Positions 22,632 through 33,963 of a DNA stretch of 64,000 bases are shown here, one piece after another. This stretch comes from Diphasiastrum complanatum (Eukaryota > Streptophyta > Lycopodiopsida > Lycopodiales > Lycopodiaceae): positions 47,672,395 to 47,736,394 of the forward strand of contig CM055100.1 of the NCBI GenBank assembly GCA_029204225.1. Reading direction: 5' to 3'. A program made the translations under genes and the position numbers. Numbering within the stretch: the stretch's first letter is position 1; every line of letters starts with the position of its first letter. The notes below the pieces were generated by a model. The model had not been told where the DNA came from and ran no database searches. It saw nothing but the letters and a program-made list of their open reading frames with translations.

Positions 22632-22889
22632 TCACAATGTAACAAAACCAACATGTGGTATCAAATTTAAAGCTTTGCATAAAGCTTCAAATCTGACTCT
22701 AGGCAACGCCTTAGTGAAGAGGTCCGCAATATTATCCTCCGCAGGACAATATTCAAGTAAAATGTCGCCATCATGAAGTCTTTCCCGAACAAAGTGATAA
22801 TGGATCTCGATGTGCTTCGTCCTCGCATGAAAAACAGGATTCCGTGCAATGGCAATAGTACTTTGACTATCACTCAAGATAAGAGTGGC
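22632..22889 (-). pseudogene. Copia A RNase H, C-terminal part
   Basis: Reads ILSDSQSTIAIARNPVFHAR, KHIEIHYHFVRERL and ADLFTKALPRVRFE, the standard end of copia pol, and closes with a stop at 22,632. It is separated from the rest of the RNase H domain by gypsy G. Removing gypsy G and one copy of GTGGC restores the reading frame exactly at the join (GEPSA to TLILS). Confidence 0.9.
22885..22889 (-). repeat. Target-site duplication GTGGC of gypsy G, left copy
   Basis: GTGGC lies just left of AGTTATGATC and recurs at 29,222-29,226 just right of CCGTAACT. Confidence 0.95.
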
Positions 22890-23354
22890 AGTTATGATCA
22901 AAATCTCAGGTGTTGAATCAATGAAGCATAAAAGACAGCAATAGACTAAAGCCCTACAAGCAATAGACAAGACAATAGGTTCTCCCACGAAGAGCCCAAG
23001 CAATACCAATCAATAATCTGAAAAATGAGTGTACAAGTGCCCCTATAAATACCCTACCAATGAACCCTAAAATAGGAATTTAAAAGTAAAGGGAGGCAAA
23101 ATGTGGAGGAAAAATAGTGCGCCCTCCTACGGGCCTCCACTCCACATATAACCATATAATAAGGGCCCAAGGCCAATCAATGTCATAAAAAAGGACCCAG
23201 TGCGGGTCATAAGCATATAAAAAGGCTCTGGGGCCTATACATGAATAATATAAAATGCGTAACCAGCAATATACATAACCAACAGTAAATGTAATGAGGC
23301 CTGCGGAATATATGCAGAGTAGCCCAGTAGGCCTTTATCCTGTAGTCCGTAACT
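22890..23354 (-). repeat. Gypsy G LTR, left (3' LTR)
   Basis: 465 bp, AGTTATGATC to CCGTAACT. The same sequence is at 28,758-29,221 with about five differences. Confidence 0.92.
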
Positions 23355-23430
23355 CTCCCTGGCTATAAAGAACATTGCTCCGAATGTAGGCAAAATAAGA
23401 TAAGAACCAGTGCCAAAGAAAAATACTGCA

Positions 23431-24625
23431 TCAAGATATCCCATCTGAGAAAGGAACATTAAGAGAAGCCGGAGCATCCCGAGAAGCAATGGTAGCTGCA
23501 AGTGATCGAGCCTGATCAGCCAGGATAGGGGTATGATAAAAAACATCAATGGGCTCCCAAGTAGCCTCCTTAATAGGACGTCCATCCCACTGGACCAAAA
23601 ACTGAACCTGCCGATGGCGACGACTATGCAATAAGCGCACCTGTAAAATAGCAGTTGGCAGGAATGGAAAAAGCTCTGGATCTGTAGGAAATGAGGAATC
23701 TCGAGGAGCATCATCCTCAATAGCAGCACGTAATAAACTGCCATGAAAGATATCACAAGCCCGAGTAGCACCAGGTAACTCAAGATGATATGTAACTGGA
23801 CTGAGGCGCTCAAGAATCTGAAAAGGCCCATAATAGCGCGGTGCAAGCTTCTCAGTAGAAGCAAGACCCTGTACAAAACGATGGCGAGCAAAGCGTAACC
23901 GGAGAAAAACAGTATCTCCCTCTACAACCTCAACATGGCGCCGATGACGATCAACAATGGTCCTGTACCGCTGCTGAATATGTTGTAAATGAGTAGTAGC
24001 GCTAGTAATAATCTCCTGAGCACTCGAAAGATAAGATGAAATAGTAACAGGTGCATCATCTGGAGGAGCAGGTATACCGGGTAGAACTGGTGAGTATCCA
24101 TGAGCAAGCAGGAAAGGAGAAACACTTGTGCTGGAACTAACAGAATTGTTATAACTATACTCAGCCAAACATAAATGCTGATCCCAATCACGACCAGAAG
24201 GAGAAACATAATGTTGTAAATAATCCTCCAATACCCGGTTAATAACCTCAGACTGACCATCCGCAGAAGAATGATAAGCAGTGCCCATAACCTGATGTAA
24301 ACTTGGTATCCCGATCAGTAAGTATAGATTGTGGGAGACCATGTAAGCGGAAAATCTCAGAAATTAATATACGACCACACTGCTCTGCTGTAATAGTACC
24401 TCTGACTGGTATGAAATGAGCTTGTTTAGAAAACCTATCAATTACCACCAAACAAGAGTCATGACCACGCTGAGTACGGGGAAGACCTAAAATGAAGTCC
24501 ATAGATATATCAGTCCACTGGCGGGAAGGAATAGGCCAACTTTGAAAGGAGACCGCCAGGTTTTTCACTGGAATACTTGTTACGAAGGCAAAAATCACAA
24601 GTATGAATAAGGTGGGAAAGCTCAC
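23431..24625 (-). pseudogene. Gypsy G integrase and chromodomain
   Basis: Integrase core motifs SRQWTDISMDFILGLP, VVIDRFSKQAHFIP, LTDRDTKFTS near 24,310, then GTAYHSSADGQSEVINR at 24,285, after a frameshift. The C-terminus holds a GPF/Y-like module (APRYYGPFQILERL) and a chromodomain (QFLVQWDGRPIKEATWEP) near 23,560. The zinc-finger part lies just upstream (24,560-24,840). It would insert the element's DNA; now broken by frameshifts. Confidence 0.9.
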
Positions 24626-25661
24626 GCTTCATGGAAGGCCAATAAAAATGTTCTTTCAAACGGAACAAGGACTTCTGAAAACCAAAATGGCCATCAACAG
24701 GAGAGGAATGGGCATCAAGGAGCTGTGGACGTATGTCGAGAGTGCTGGGAATACATAACGAACCATAGTGAAACAAACGATGATTAACAACGGAATAAAC
24801 CTGGTGAGGGTGAGAGGAAGGACGAGAGGCAGACGACATAACATCACGAAAGTCTGGACATGTGGCATAAGCCTGAGGAAGATCATCATACTAAGAGTGG
24901 GGAGACGTAACAAGACTGTAAGTAAGAGCAGGTAAACGAGACAAAGCATCAACAACAACGTTACTTTTACCAGGCTTACAATGAATATCAAAATGAAAGG
25001 ACTATAAAAACTGAAGCCAACGGTACTGACGATCACTAAGATCCTTTTGTGTATACAAATAACGAAGTGACTGGTGATCAGTAAAAACATCAAATGGAAC
25101 ACGATACAGATAATGACGCCACTTCTTTAAAGCAAAAATGATAGCAAGCAACTCTTTTTCATGAGTGGAATAGCGCTGCTCATACGAATGAAGACGACGG
25201 GATTCATATGCAATAACACACTGACGCTGACGTAACAAAGCACCTAATCTTGTGGAACTAGCATCGGTCTCAACAGCAAAACGCTGGGAAAAATCTGGAA
25301 GACATAAAACAGGGGCAGTGGTAAGCTTAACCTTCGAAGTATCAAAAGCTGACTGACATGTGGGAGTCCAAGCAAACGAAGTTTCCTTTTTCAATAGAGC
25401 ATGCAAAGGAGATGCAAGAGTGGCAAAATGAGCAACTGGTTTACGAAGATGGATAGCAAGACCAAGAAACATACGAACATCATGAACATCAGCAGGCACA
25501 GGCCATGAAAGAATAGAAAGGACCTTACGAGGGTCGAGACGAACAGTACCATTAGTAACAAAGAAGCCCAAAAACTCGATTCGTACAACAGCAAAAGAAC
25601 ATTTAGAACGTTTAGCATACAGATGATGAGTAACTAACAAAACAAAAACAGAACGAATGTG
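24560..25661 (-). pseudogene. Gypsy G reverse transcriptase end, RNase H and integrase zinc finger
   Basis: Same frame as the upstream gag-pol, separated from it by a single TAG at 25,662-25,664. It shows YAKRSKCSF, a primer-grip region and RNase H (VETDASSTRLGALL, YSTHEKELLAI), then a stop at 25,002-25,004 and another at about 24,890, and the integrase HHCC finger (HFYWPSMKREL, CDFCLRNK). Because these stops are in phase, the lesions are point mutations in a recently intact frame. Confidence 0.85.
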
Positions 25662-27701
25662 CTAAACATGAAGAGAGAGAGTGGTGCTATAAATGAGGAT
25701 ATCGTCAAAATAAACAATGACACACTTTCCAAGCAGAGGACGAAAGATGTTATTCATGACATTCTGAAAAGTGGGCGGGCCATTGGTAACACCAAAAGGA
25801 AGGACACGAAACTCATATAGACCAAAGTGGGTACGGAAAGCTGTCTTGTGCTCATCAGGAGGATGCATACGAATTTGGTGATAACCGGAACGGAGGTCAA
25901 GTTCAGAAAAGATCTTGGCTTGGCCTAACTGGTCAAACAGGTCATCCATATGAGGGATAGGGTACTGATTACGGATAGTAAGTTTATTTAAAGCACGATA
26001 GTCAATACATAGACGTTTAGTACCATCCTTCTTATCAACAAGTAAAACAGGAGCACCAAAAGGATTGTGGCTAGGAACAATAAGGCCTTGACGTAATAAA
26101 TCAGACACCTGACGCTGGAATTTCTCGCGCTCAACAATAGACATACGAAAAGGAGGACGAGAAGGAGATGATGCAGAGGAAACAAGGTCTATATGGTGGT
26201 TGACATCTCGTAAAGGTGGTAACTGAGTCGGCTCTCTAAAAACATGCTCAAATTCACGCAACAGTTCAGAAAATACCTGTGGCAAAGGTGGTGCATCCGC
26301 AATAGGCTGAACTGGCTGAACAGAAAGAATAGCCACACAGTAGGCCTTCGGGAGGCTCCGTATGAACTGCTTCCCGGAAATAAGTTGATAGTCCTGCCGA
26401 GAATCAATACCGGAAAATATATGCTGAGTACCATCATGAGAGAATGTCAATGTCTGCTGTTGGAGGTCTACTGTAACTGCACCAAGGGATGCAAACCAAT
26501 TAGCACCGAGGATAAGATCGTACCGTGTAAGTGGAATAATATGAAAATTTGCCTGACCAAGGAAGTCTCCAATCCGATAGAAAAGCTGCTGATACATTTG
26601 CGTGCTAGGAAAAGAGTGTGCGCTGGCAACCTCAACATGTAGGGGAGGAGGCGTAGTGACTGGCATAGCACGAATGCGTGTAGTAATATGACTGCTGAGA
26701 AACGAGTGAGTGCTACCCGTGTCAACAAGGGCAATAAACTCACGACCAGTGATACGTACGCAAAGACGGATATGGCGTGGACCCGGCTTACCGGCCCAAG
26801 TAGCATAAGCAAGCTGAGCATGGCATACAGCTAGATCAGGGGGATCAGGAACAGGCTCAGTGGGTGTGGCAAACTGATCAACAGGTGGGTCATCATCAAG
26901 AATATGAAGGCATATGGCAGAATCAGGACTATCATCAGGTGTGTCAGCATCATGGAAATAGACGGCAGTAGCAGTGGCAGGCTGTCGGCAATCACGGGCG
27001 ATATGATCAGGACTCTTACAGTTGAAACATAAGCGCTTCTCACGGATCTCAGACATCTCAGGCTGTGAGTAGCGACGAACAAAAACAGGATGAGGAGAAA
27101 AAGGAGGACATGGTGTAGAAGGAAGAGTGGACAAAGGTGAACTAACAGATGTGGGACTAGCAGAGGATGGAGAGGAAAAAATAGGACATGTGAAAGGACG
27201 CGAAGGATGAGAAACAGAGGAAGAGATGGGAGAGTACTTGTGCTGCAGTGCGGTAGCAAGGGAGATGGCGTGAGAAAGAGTGAGTGGAAAAAAAGAAGAA
27301 ACATCATACCTGAGTGCGCCTCGTAGACCAGCAACGTAGCGAGAGATGAGCTCCAATGTAGAGATATCTGGGAAGAGATAGGAAAGCTCTGTAAACCGTG
27401 TCGTATAAGCAGCCAAGTGACCAGTGTGAGATAAACTGCGAAAGATGTCACGTTGTCGAATAAGCCACTGAGGATCAATCATCGCTAGGCGGAGTGCTGT
27501 CATAAACTCTGTCCAACTAGCAAGGCCAGGGTGTGAAGCCGTCTGGCGAAACATGCGCCACCAAGTAGCAGCACGGCCCTCCAAATGTAAAGCAGCCAAA
27601 TGTATCCGCTGGATGTCAGTCTTAGGAAACATAAGGAAGTAGGTCTCAAGATTAGAATACCAATTCTCGAGTTCATTCCCATCGGATGACCTAGAATACA
27701 C
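25662..27701 (-). pseudogene. Gypsy G gag, protease and reverse transcriptase (679-codon open frame)
   Basis: A long uninterrupted frame. Gag retrotransposon domain from about 27,680 ([19 protein letters not shown]), proline/serine-rich linker, CCHC zinc knuckle ([15 protein letters not shown]) near 27,010, aspartic protease with intact DTGSTHSF near 26,720, and reverse transcriptase with [20 protein letters not shown]-type block at 26,050, [12 protein letters not shown] and catalytic YFDDILIYS near 25,700. It begins in a different frame from the N-terminal 90 codons of gag (27,721-28,005), so one frameshift separates them. Confidence 0.9.
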
Positions 27702-27720
27702 AGTAAGCTGAACCTTATCC

Positions 27721-28005
27721 TTAAAGTCTCATGGCAAAGGACCAGAAGATGAAGGAGTCTCGGGTGGTGGAAATGTACGCTGTGGGGGAACAGGTGGAGA
27801 TAGTGGAAACACTGGACTGTAATGATAGTGTAGCAATCTGGGCAGAAAGAGCAGTGAACGTCACTCGTAACTCCTGGCGTAAATCAGTGCGTACATTACT
27901 CATGGCTTCCCTAAGATGATCTCGGAATTCATGCCGTACTTCGTCAAGGTAAGTGGAAGACGGTATGCGAGGCTCAGAAGATGTGGGGGAAGTATCCATG
28001 GTCAA
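27721..28005 (-). pseudogene. Gypsy G gag N-terminus
   Basis: Starts near 27,999 (MDTSPTSSEPRIPSSTYLDE) with an amphipathic, possibly coiled segment (EFRDHLREAMSNVRTDLRQEL). The frame is lost at about 27,720, where the main gag frame begins. Confidence 0.75.
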
Positions 28006-28149
28006 GGAATGCAGGAAGTGAAGAGAGTGTAAGAAAAGCTTAATATCGGAGGGAGCGGACTTTTGTCGTCACCCCAAATACACTTTAGGTACACAAACGA
28101 CACTAAGAGCAAGAAAGGAAATGACAAATGTCAAGAAAAGGTGTGGAAA

Positions 28150-28440
28150 GCAAGGAAAAACCAGCAAAGATACCTCTCAATAGAGCTCCAAGCGTGTGCG
28201 AAGAGCTGGCTGGAAAATGTGACCACAAGGAGAATGAAAGTGGGCGCTGGACAGCCTCCAATCAATGCTGAAAATATGGCTGGAAATCTGTGGAAAACGT
28301 GATGAAATAGGGCGATGGACAACCTCCAATTTAAAACTGAAATATGGTTGAAACTCTGCTGGAACAATGGCTGAAAAATGTGATGAAGTAGGGCGCTGGA
28401 CAGCCTCCAATCAATGCTGAAAAGATGGCTGGGAATCCTC
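28150..28440 (-). repeat. Tandem repeat in gypsy G leader
   Basis: About three copies of an imperfect unit of roughly 80-90 bp containing GGGCGCTGGACAGCCTCCAA followed by AATGCTGAAAATATGGCTGG. It lies in the untranslated leader between primer site and gag. Confidence 0.7.
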
Positions 28441-28745
28441 TCCCTGAATCAAATGGAGGATTCAAAAAAAAAAAAGAGGAAAAAGGATTTGGAACTTGGG
28501 CGTCGGAAATAATCTGCCCAATTTTTTTTTTTTTCCGGCCGCCAAATTTAGCGGAAGTACTTTCGCTAACTATTTGCTAAAGCTCCGCCAAGGAAAATGC
28601 TCTGATGGGAGTTGGTCCTCTTCCAAACTGTGCTGAATGTTGCTGAAGCAAAGAGACGAAAGCCCTCAGCAAAGAGAAAAAAATCAGCAAGGAAAATGGG
28701 CACCCAATCAGAAAATCAGATTTGAAATTCAGCAATCAGAAAAGT

Positions 28746-28757
28746 GCTCTGATACCA
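28746..28757 (-). other. Primer-binding site of gypsy G
   Basis: Plus-strand GCTCTGATACCA directly abuts the LTR that starts AGTTATG at 28,758, confirming that the LTR ends in ACT on minus. Confidence 0.9.
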
Positions 28758-29221
28758 AGTTATGATCAAAATCTTAGGTGTTGAATCAATGAAGCATAAA
28801 AGACAGCAATAGACTAAAGCCCTACAAGCAATAGACAAGACAATAGGTTCTCCCACGAAGAGCCCAAGCAATACCAATCAATAATCTGAAAAATGAGTGT
28901 ACAAATGCCCCTATAAATACCCTACCAATGAACCCTAAAATAGGAATTTAAAAGTAAAGGGAGGCAAAATGTGGAGGAAAAATAGTGCGCCCTCCTACGG
29001 GCCTCCACTCCACATATAACCATATAATAAGGGCCCAAGGCCAATCAATGTCATAAAAAAGGACCCAGTGCGGGTCATAAGCATATAAAAAGGCTCTGGG
29101 GCCTATACATGAATAATATAAAATGCGTAACCAGCAATATACATAACCAACAGTAAATGTAAAGAGGCCTGCGAATATATGCAGAGTAGCCCAGTAGGCC
29201 TGTATCCTGTAGTCCGTAACT
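28758..29221 (-). repeat. Gypsy G LTR, right (5' LTR)
   Basis: 464 bp, AGTTATGATC to CCGTAACT, followed by the GTGGC duplication at 29,222-29,226. Confidence 0.92.
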
Positions 29222-30377
29222 GTGGCTGAGGGCTCGCCAAACTTCATGTCAACAAGTAGTCTTCTCAGCCATAAACACTATGTTGTGGCTACAAATATCG
29301 CTCTATATTCTGCCTCACTAGAAGAAGTAGCAACAGTGGGCTACTTTTTACTTGACCACGAAATTGCAGAATTTCCATAGAAAAAGCAATGTCCACTTGT
29401 AGAGCGTCTAGTGTCTTGATCTCCACCCCAATCCGAGTCACTAAAACCAACCAAACATGCATCATCACAAGCAGGAAAAACCAGTCCATGACTTCTTGTT
29501 CCTTGAAGATATCGAAAGATCCTCTTCAACGCTTTCCAGTGTGATGTCATCGGGGCATGCATGAATAGACTCATGAGTGAGACACTATAAGAAATGTCCG
29601 GTCTTGAATTACATAGGTAAATGAGACAGCCAATAGCTTGACAATATAAAGTAGTGTCAAATGATTCACCATCACCTTGATTACTTAATTTCAGACCTGT
29701 CTCCATAGGTGTAGCAACCGGCTTGCAATCTTCATCTTGAACCGCTTCAAAATCTGCCTAATGTAGCGTTCTTGAGAGATGAAAATTTCAGCCCCTTCTT
29801 GTACAAATTCAAGACCAAGATAAAAGTGCAATAGGCCTAAATCTGAGGTTTCAAAAACCATACCAAGATCAAGTATTACGGCATCAATCTGCTGCTCATT
29901 ACTTCCCGTAATAATAATATCATCAACATAAAGCAAAATAATGATGATATAATCTGAAGTATGCTTGACATAAAGAGTAGATTCGCTAGGACTATTAGTA
30001 AACCCTCGATCACAAAAGTAGGCATGTATCTTTTGATACCACATCCTCGGAGCTTGCTTCAGTCCATAAAGTGCCTTCTTGAGAAGACAAACTTTATCTT
30101 CTTGGCTTTCAACCAAAAAACCAGCAGGTTGTTGAAGGTACACTTCCTGATTGAGATCACCATTGAGGAATGTTGTCTTTATGTCAAGTTGCCGCAAACG
30201 CCAACCAAAGTGGGCAGCCAAAGAGGTTACTAACCTCACGGTAGTCATCCGAGCAGCAGGAGAAAAAGTCTCCTCATATTCAATCCCCTTTTGTTGAGCA
30301 TAGCCTTTGGCAACGAGCCTTGCCTTGTACCTTTCAATGGTACCATCTGCCTTATACTTAATCTTGTTAGTGCTCAA
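29222..30377 (-). pseudogene. Copia A reverse transcriptase and RNase H, N-terminal part
   Basis: Copia reverse transcriptase motifs: [46 protein letters not shown], catalytic YVDDIIITG near 29,920, then GCLIYLCNSRPDISY and RNase H (FSDSDWGGDQDTRRSTSG). A frameshift near 29,700 and stops near 29,338 interrupt it. The domain ends at 29,222 where gypsy G entered and continues at 22,889. Confidence 0.88.
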
Positions 30378-30479
30378 ATTGAACAGCCTATAGCCTTTGT
30401 TTTCACTACTATAGCCAACAAAAATGCATTTAACTCCTTTATCCTCAAGCTTTGTACAAAGTTTATTTGGAATAAAAGC

Positions 30480-31094
30480 ATAAGCCGTACAACCAAAAAT
30501 GCGAAAGTGAGAGTTTGTAGCTTATGTATGCTGCCGTTATAACCGCTTCAGCCCAAAACTTGTGAGGCAGCCCTTTGCTTTGAGCATGCGATTCTTTTGC
30601 TCGGCAACACCATTTTGTTGAGGCGTATAGGGAGTTGTCATTTGATGTAGAATTCCCTTTTCTCGAAGAAATGCACCGAATGTATTCTTAATGTATTCCC
30701 CTCCTCGATCGGTGTGTAGAGTCTTCAAAGAATGCCCAAACTGATTTTCCACCATTGCCAGAAAATCTTGGAAACATTGAAAAACTTCCGATTTAGCCTT
30801 CATAGGATAGATCCATGTAAAACGGGAAAAGTCATCAATAAAAGTCACACAATAGATGCACTTTCCAATGGATTCGGTCCTCGTTGGACCACAAACATCA
30901 CTATGAACCAAATCGAATTTATCAAAAACCCTTATAGTTCCATCAATTGGAAAAGGTTTCCTTTGAAACTTTCCAAGTATGCACCCCTCGCATACATGCC
31001 CTTCCAGCTGCTCAATAGTAGGAATGTCTTCTACCATATTAAATGTTTTCAGCTTCTTCAAACTTGCAAAGTTGAGATGCCCAAACCTTGCATG
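30480..31094 (-). pseudogene. Copia A integrase, internally deleted
   Basis: Starts after a stop at 31,095 that replaces the Trp of the usual LWHARFGHLN motif (TGG to TAG). Core motifs are CEGCILGKFQRKPFP, VHSDVCGPTRTES, FIDDFSRFTWIYPMK, LHTDRGGEYI and PQQNGVAEQKNR. Residues following KNR are partly missing and the frame shifts near 30,560, so the integrase C-terminus is damaged and the link to the reverse transcriptase is short. Confidence 0.85.
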
Positions 31095-32549
31095 CTACAA
31101 TTCAGCCAACTCCAATGATTGTGATGTAGAAGCAACAAGACATGTAGAGGGAATTCGTCGCTCATAGGTATCCATAATGAATAAGCTAGCATGCATCGTT
31201 CCCGAAACAATAATCAAGAGTGATCTTTTAGGGTCCTTGACAAGACACTTATCTTCTTTGAACTCAACAACTAGTCCTTGCTTTAACATAGTTGAAACCG
31301 AAAGAAGATTCTTCTTGATTCTCAGAACATAAAGCACATTCTTAATGTACTTTTCTTCACCATTAGGCAAAATGATGGCTACAATTCCAATTCCATGAAT
31401 AGAATAAGATGCATCATTCGCACATTGTACCTTACTTCCATTTTGCACTTTCACTAATTTAGTGAATGCTTCTTTGCGAGAAGTCATATGACGAGTAGCA
31501 CCACTATCAATCACCCATTCAATGGGCTGAAAATCAGCAATTTGCAAAACAGAATCTGAATTCCTCATAGATGTAGTAGTACTAGTAGAAGCAATATTAG
31601 ACACAAAAGCATAGTCTTGGTTGAAGATATCACCACTAGCTTCAAGCTCTTGCTCCAAAGTAGCAAGTGAAGCACTAGTATCAATTCCTTTACTCTCCTC
31701 TTTCGCAAGCTTCTTCTTACAATCCTTGATGAAGTGCCCATACCTTTTGCAATAATGGCATTTCCCTTTCTTCTTTTGAGTGTTGACATTTTGACCTCCA
31801 ACTGGCTTTTGCTCATCCTTGGAAGGAGGATTCCCCTTTCCTTTTGACTTGCCTTTGCCCTTGCCTTTCGTGAATAAAGCTTGATCTTGTTGAGTGTCAC
31901 CCGCAAAGTTTTGCCTCGTTTGCTCTTCTTGAAAAAGCGGCCCAACAAGTTCATCAAAGGAGAGTTGTTGTCCCCTAAGAGAGATACTCAAAGATGAAAC
32001 AAATGGAAGATAAGATGAAGGTAATGAGTTGAGAGTAATGGAAACAAATTGAGCATCCTCAATTATCTCATCAATATTGAGAAGCTCCTCACGAAGATCC
32101 TTGATCTTCGTCAAGTGATTGGTCACTTGATCCCCTTCTTGCATCTTTAACAAAGAAAGCTGATTTCTAAGATACACCACTCTTGCTGGATTTTTGACTC
32201 TATACATAGTATAAATTGTATCCCACGCACTTTTAGATGTCTTACAAGACCTAATATGAGGTAAGATAGATCTTTTCACAGCAAGAGCAACCATAGAATG
32301 TGCTTGTGCATCCCTTCTATCCCACTTCTTTTGTTCTTCCGAAGATGTAGTAGATGATGTTGATGATGATGATCCACGAGGTGTAGGAGGTGCCAAAGAC
32401 GGAGGCCTTTCCTCATCACCATTGACCAAATCCCACAGCCCTTTTGCTATGAGAAGATTCTGCATCATGTAACTCCACAAGGACTAATTTGTGCCATCCA
32501 ACCGATCTTCACTAAACAAAGAACCGATAGCTTCCGATTCTTTAGCCAT
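31095..32549 (-). pseudogene. Copia A gag and protease
   Basis: ATG at 32,549 (MAKESEAIGSLF...DGTN); codon 22 is a stop (TAG), after which the frame is open for 461 codons. It contains the copia gag domain (MMQNLLIAKGLWDLVNGDEE, LRNQLSLLKMQEG), a lysine-rich zinc knuckle (CHYCKRYGHFIKDC, near 31,740) and a protease active site WVIDSGATRHMT near 31,510. A single base separates gag from being open at its start. Confidence 0.88.
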
Positions 32550-32884
32550 TACCTCCAACAAAATTTCAGCTTGTAGTAGATAGGAAAGAGAGCCTTTCCA
32601 CAACCAAATCTACTCAAAAATTTGCAGCAAACAAAGAGCTGAAAGTAGGAGCACAAGATGTCTTTCAATCTACAACCGTGCCCAAAAGATAATGGATAGA
32701 TGGCTGTCTTTTTGCACAAAAAACCAGCTTCTTGAAAATTAGGTTAGCTTCGATTGAAGCCTACACCGAAACCCAATTAGGAAGCCAAATAGTGTGATCA
32801 ACACACACTCCAATAGGGCTGTTGAAAGCGCCCTACTACTTGCTGAGAATCTGCAAATTTCCAGCCACAAGTTGACCTAACCCT

Positions 32885-33963
32885 GAATATCAAAACCTCT
32901 GATATATCATTTGTTTGATATATATACATGAATATCCCACAAAGCCTATTTGGACTAACCACTACAAGAATAGAATTTACAATTCAATAAAATCAAATAC
33001 TAAACTAGACAGTCAAGGCTTTTGACAGAGATGCTAAGTTCATCTGAAAAAGGTATTCCTTTGAATTTTGCTCAAGGATAAAAGTACTGCCATTGACAAA
33101 CAAACTCCATGGATCTAAGTAGCAGAAATTGAGTTTAATGAGATACTACTTACAAACTTAGAATTCAGACACATGTAAAAGATCAAAGCCTCTTGAACTA
33201 CATAAAAGCGTAGAAGAAACTCTCTCTTAAAACCTCTATTTATTGTAACAAAGCTTGCATTTGCTGGTCTTTCCAACAAGACCCCTGTTATGATTGTTGC
33301 AATCACTGGAAAATTCCATAGCTTACACAATTGTGCCTTAGTCTGGTTCTTTTCTTGCCAAGCTTAGCTCATGCAACTCATTCAATATCCAGTCCTCTCC
33401 TGTTTGGCCACCCAATACTACAGCTCTAGTACCGCCAATTACACATGTGCTATGGCCCCAAGCAAACTTAGGATGTTGTCCAGGTGCATTCAGCATCCTC
33501 CAAGTTGGTTTCTCCTCTGTTGGGTCCAAAAGATAAACTTGTGAAGCAGAATGAAGTCCTGCCATAGAGCCACCAAAAATGAGTACCCGACCACCAGGAA
33601 GGCTAATAGCTACATGATCAAGTCGTGGAGGTGGTGAAGTCCCACCAGGAGTAGCTCCACCAGGTAACATACTGCCAGTAACATATTTCCATTCAGGCTC
33701 TCTATCGCTAAGGTCAATAGTGAAAACGTCGCTAGACCTTAAGCGTAGGGGTCCACTTTTTGCAAGCCCACCAAACATTAGGATCTTACACCCTCCATAG
33801 GCAGATAATGTATGACCCAGCCGAGAAGGTGGGCTCCATGAAACTGGAATCTCCCTCCACATGGGTTTGTCCATCTTCAAGTCAAGCAAAAATGTATCAC
33901 TCAGAAGAACACCAGAATCAGCACATCCACCTGAAACAACCAGCTTTGTTCCTTCGAGTGTAC
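32885..33963 (-). pseudogene. ADAGIO/ZEITLUPE-type kelch gene fragment captured inside the copia A leader
   Basis: The frame from about 33,963 to the stop just below 33,338 is open for about 208 codons and matches the C-terminal kelch repeats of plant ADO/ZTL/LKP2/FKF1 F-box proteins: [77 protein letters not shown] and [20 protein letters not shown]. Those proteins bind blue light through a LOV domain and direct clock and flowering regulators to degradation; the kelch part is a protein-binding propeller. No LOV or F-box part is present. Downstream, 33,337 to about 32,885 looks like the gene's 3' UTR. The piece lies between the element's primer site and gag, in the sense orientation of the element. 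The start codon of any product is unclear; first Met is at 33,889. Confidence 0.85.

Larger units (their letters stand above)
22890..29221 (-). mobile_element. Gypsy G: young chromovirus-type Ty3/gypsy with unusual LTR termini
   Basis: Complete structure on minus: 5' LTR 28,758-29,221, primer site 28,746-28,757, leader, gag, protease, reverse transcriptase, RNase H, integrase with chromodomain, polypurine tract (GCCAGGGAG, ending at 23,355) and 3' LTR 22,890-23,354. LTR ends are AGTTA...TAACT in place of TG...CA. The two LTRs differ at only about five places by eye. Pol carries a few lesions: stops at 25,662, 25,002 and about 24,890, and frameshifts near 24,560 and 24,290. It is the most recent full insertion seen in the nest. 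Confidence 0.92.

Noticed and set aside
23235-23891. 218-codon minus-strand open frame spanning the gypsy G LTR border
   Set aside because: It is a frame shadow of the integrase/chromodomain frame that runs on into the LTR; low-complexity hydrophobic translation.
33338-33963. The kelch frame as an exon of a resident host gene
   Set aside because: It lies between the primer-binding site and gag of one copia element whose two ends share a target-site duplication, so it must travel with the element.
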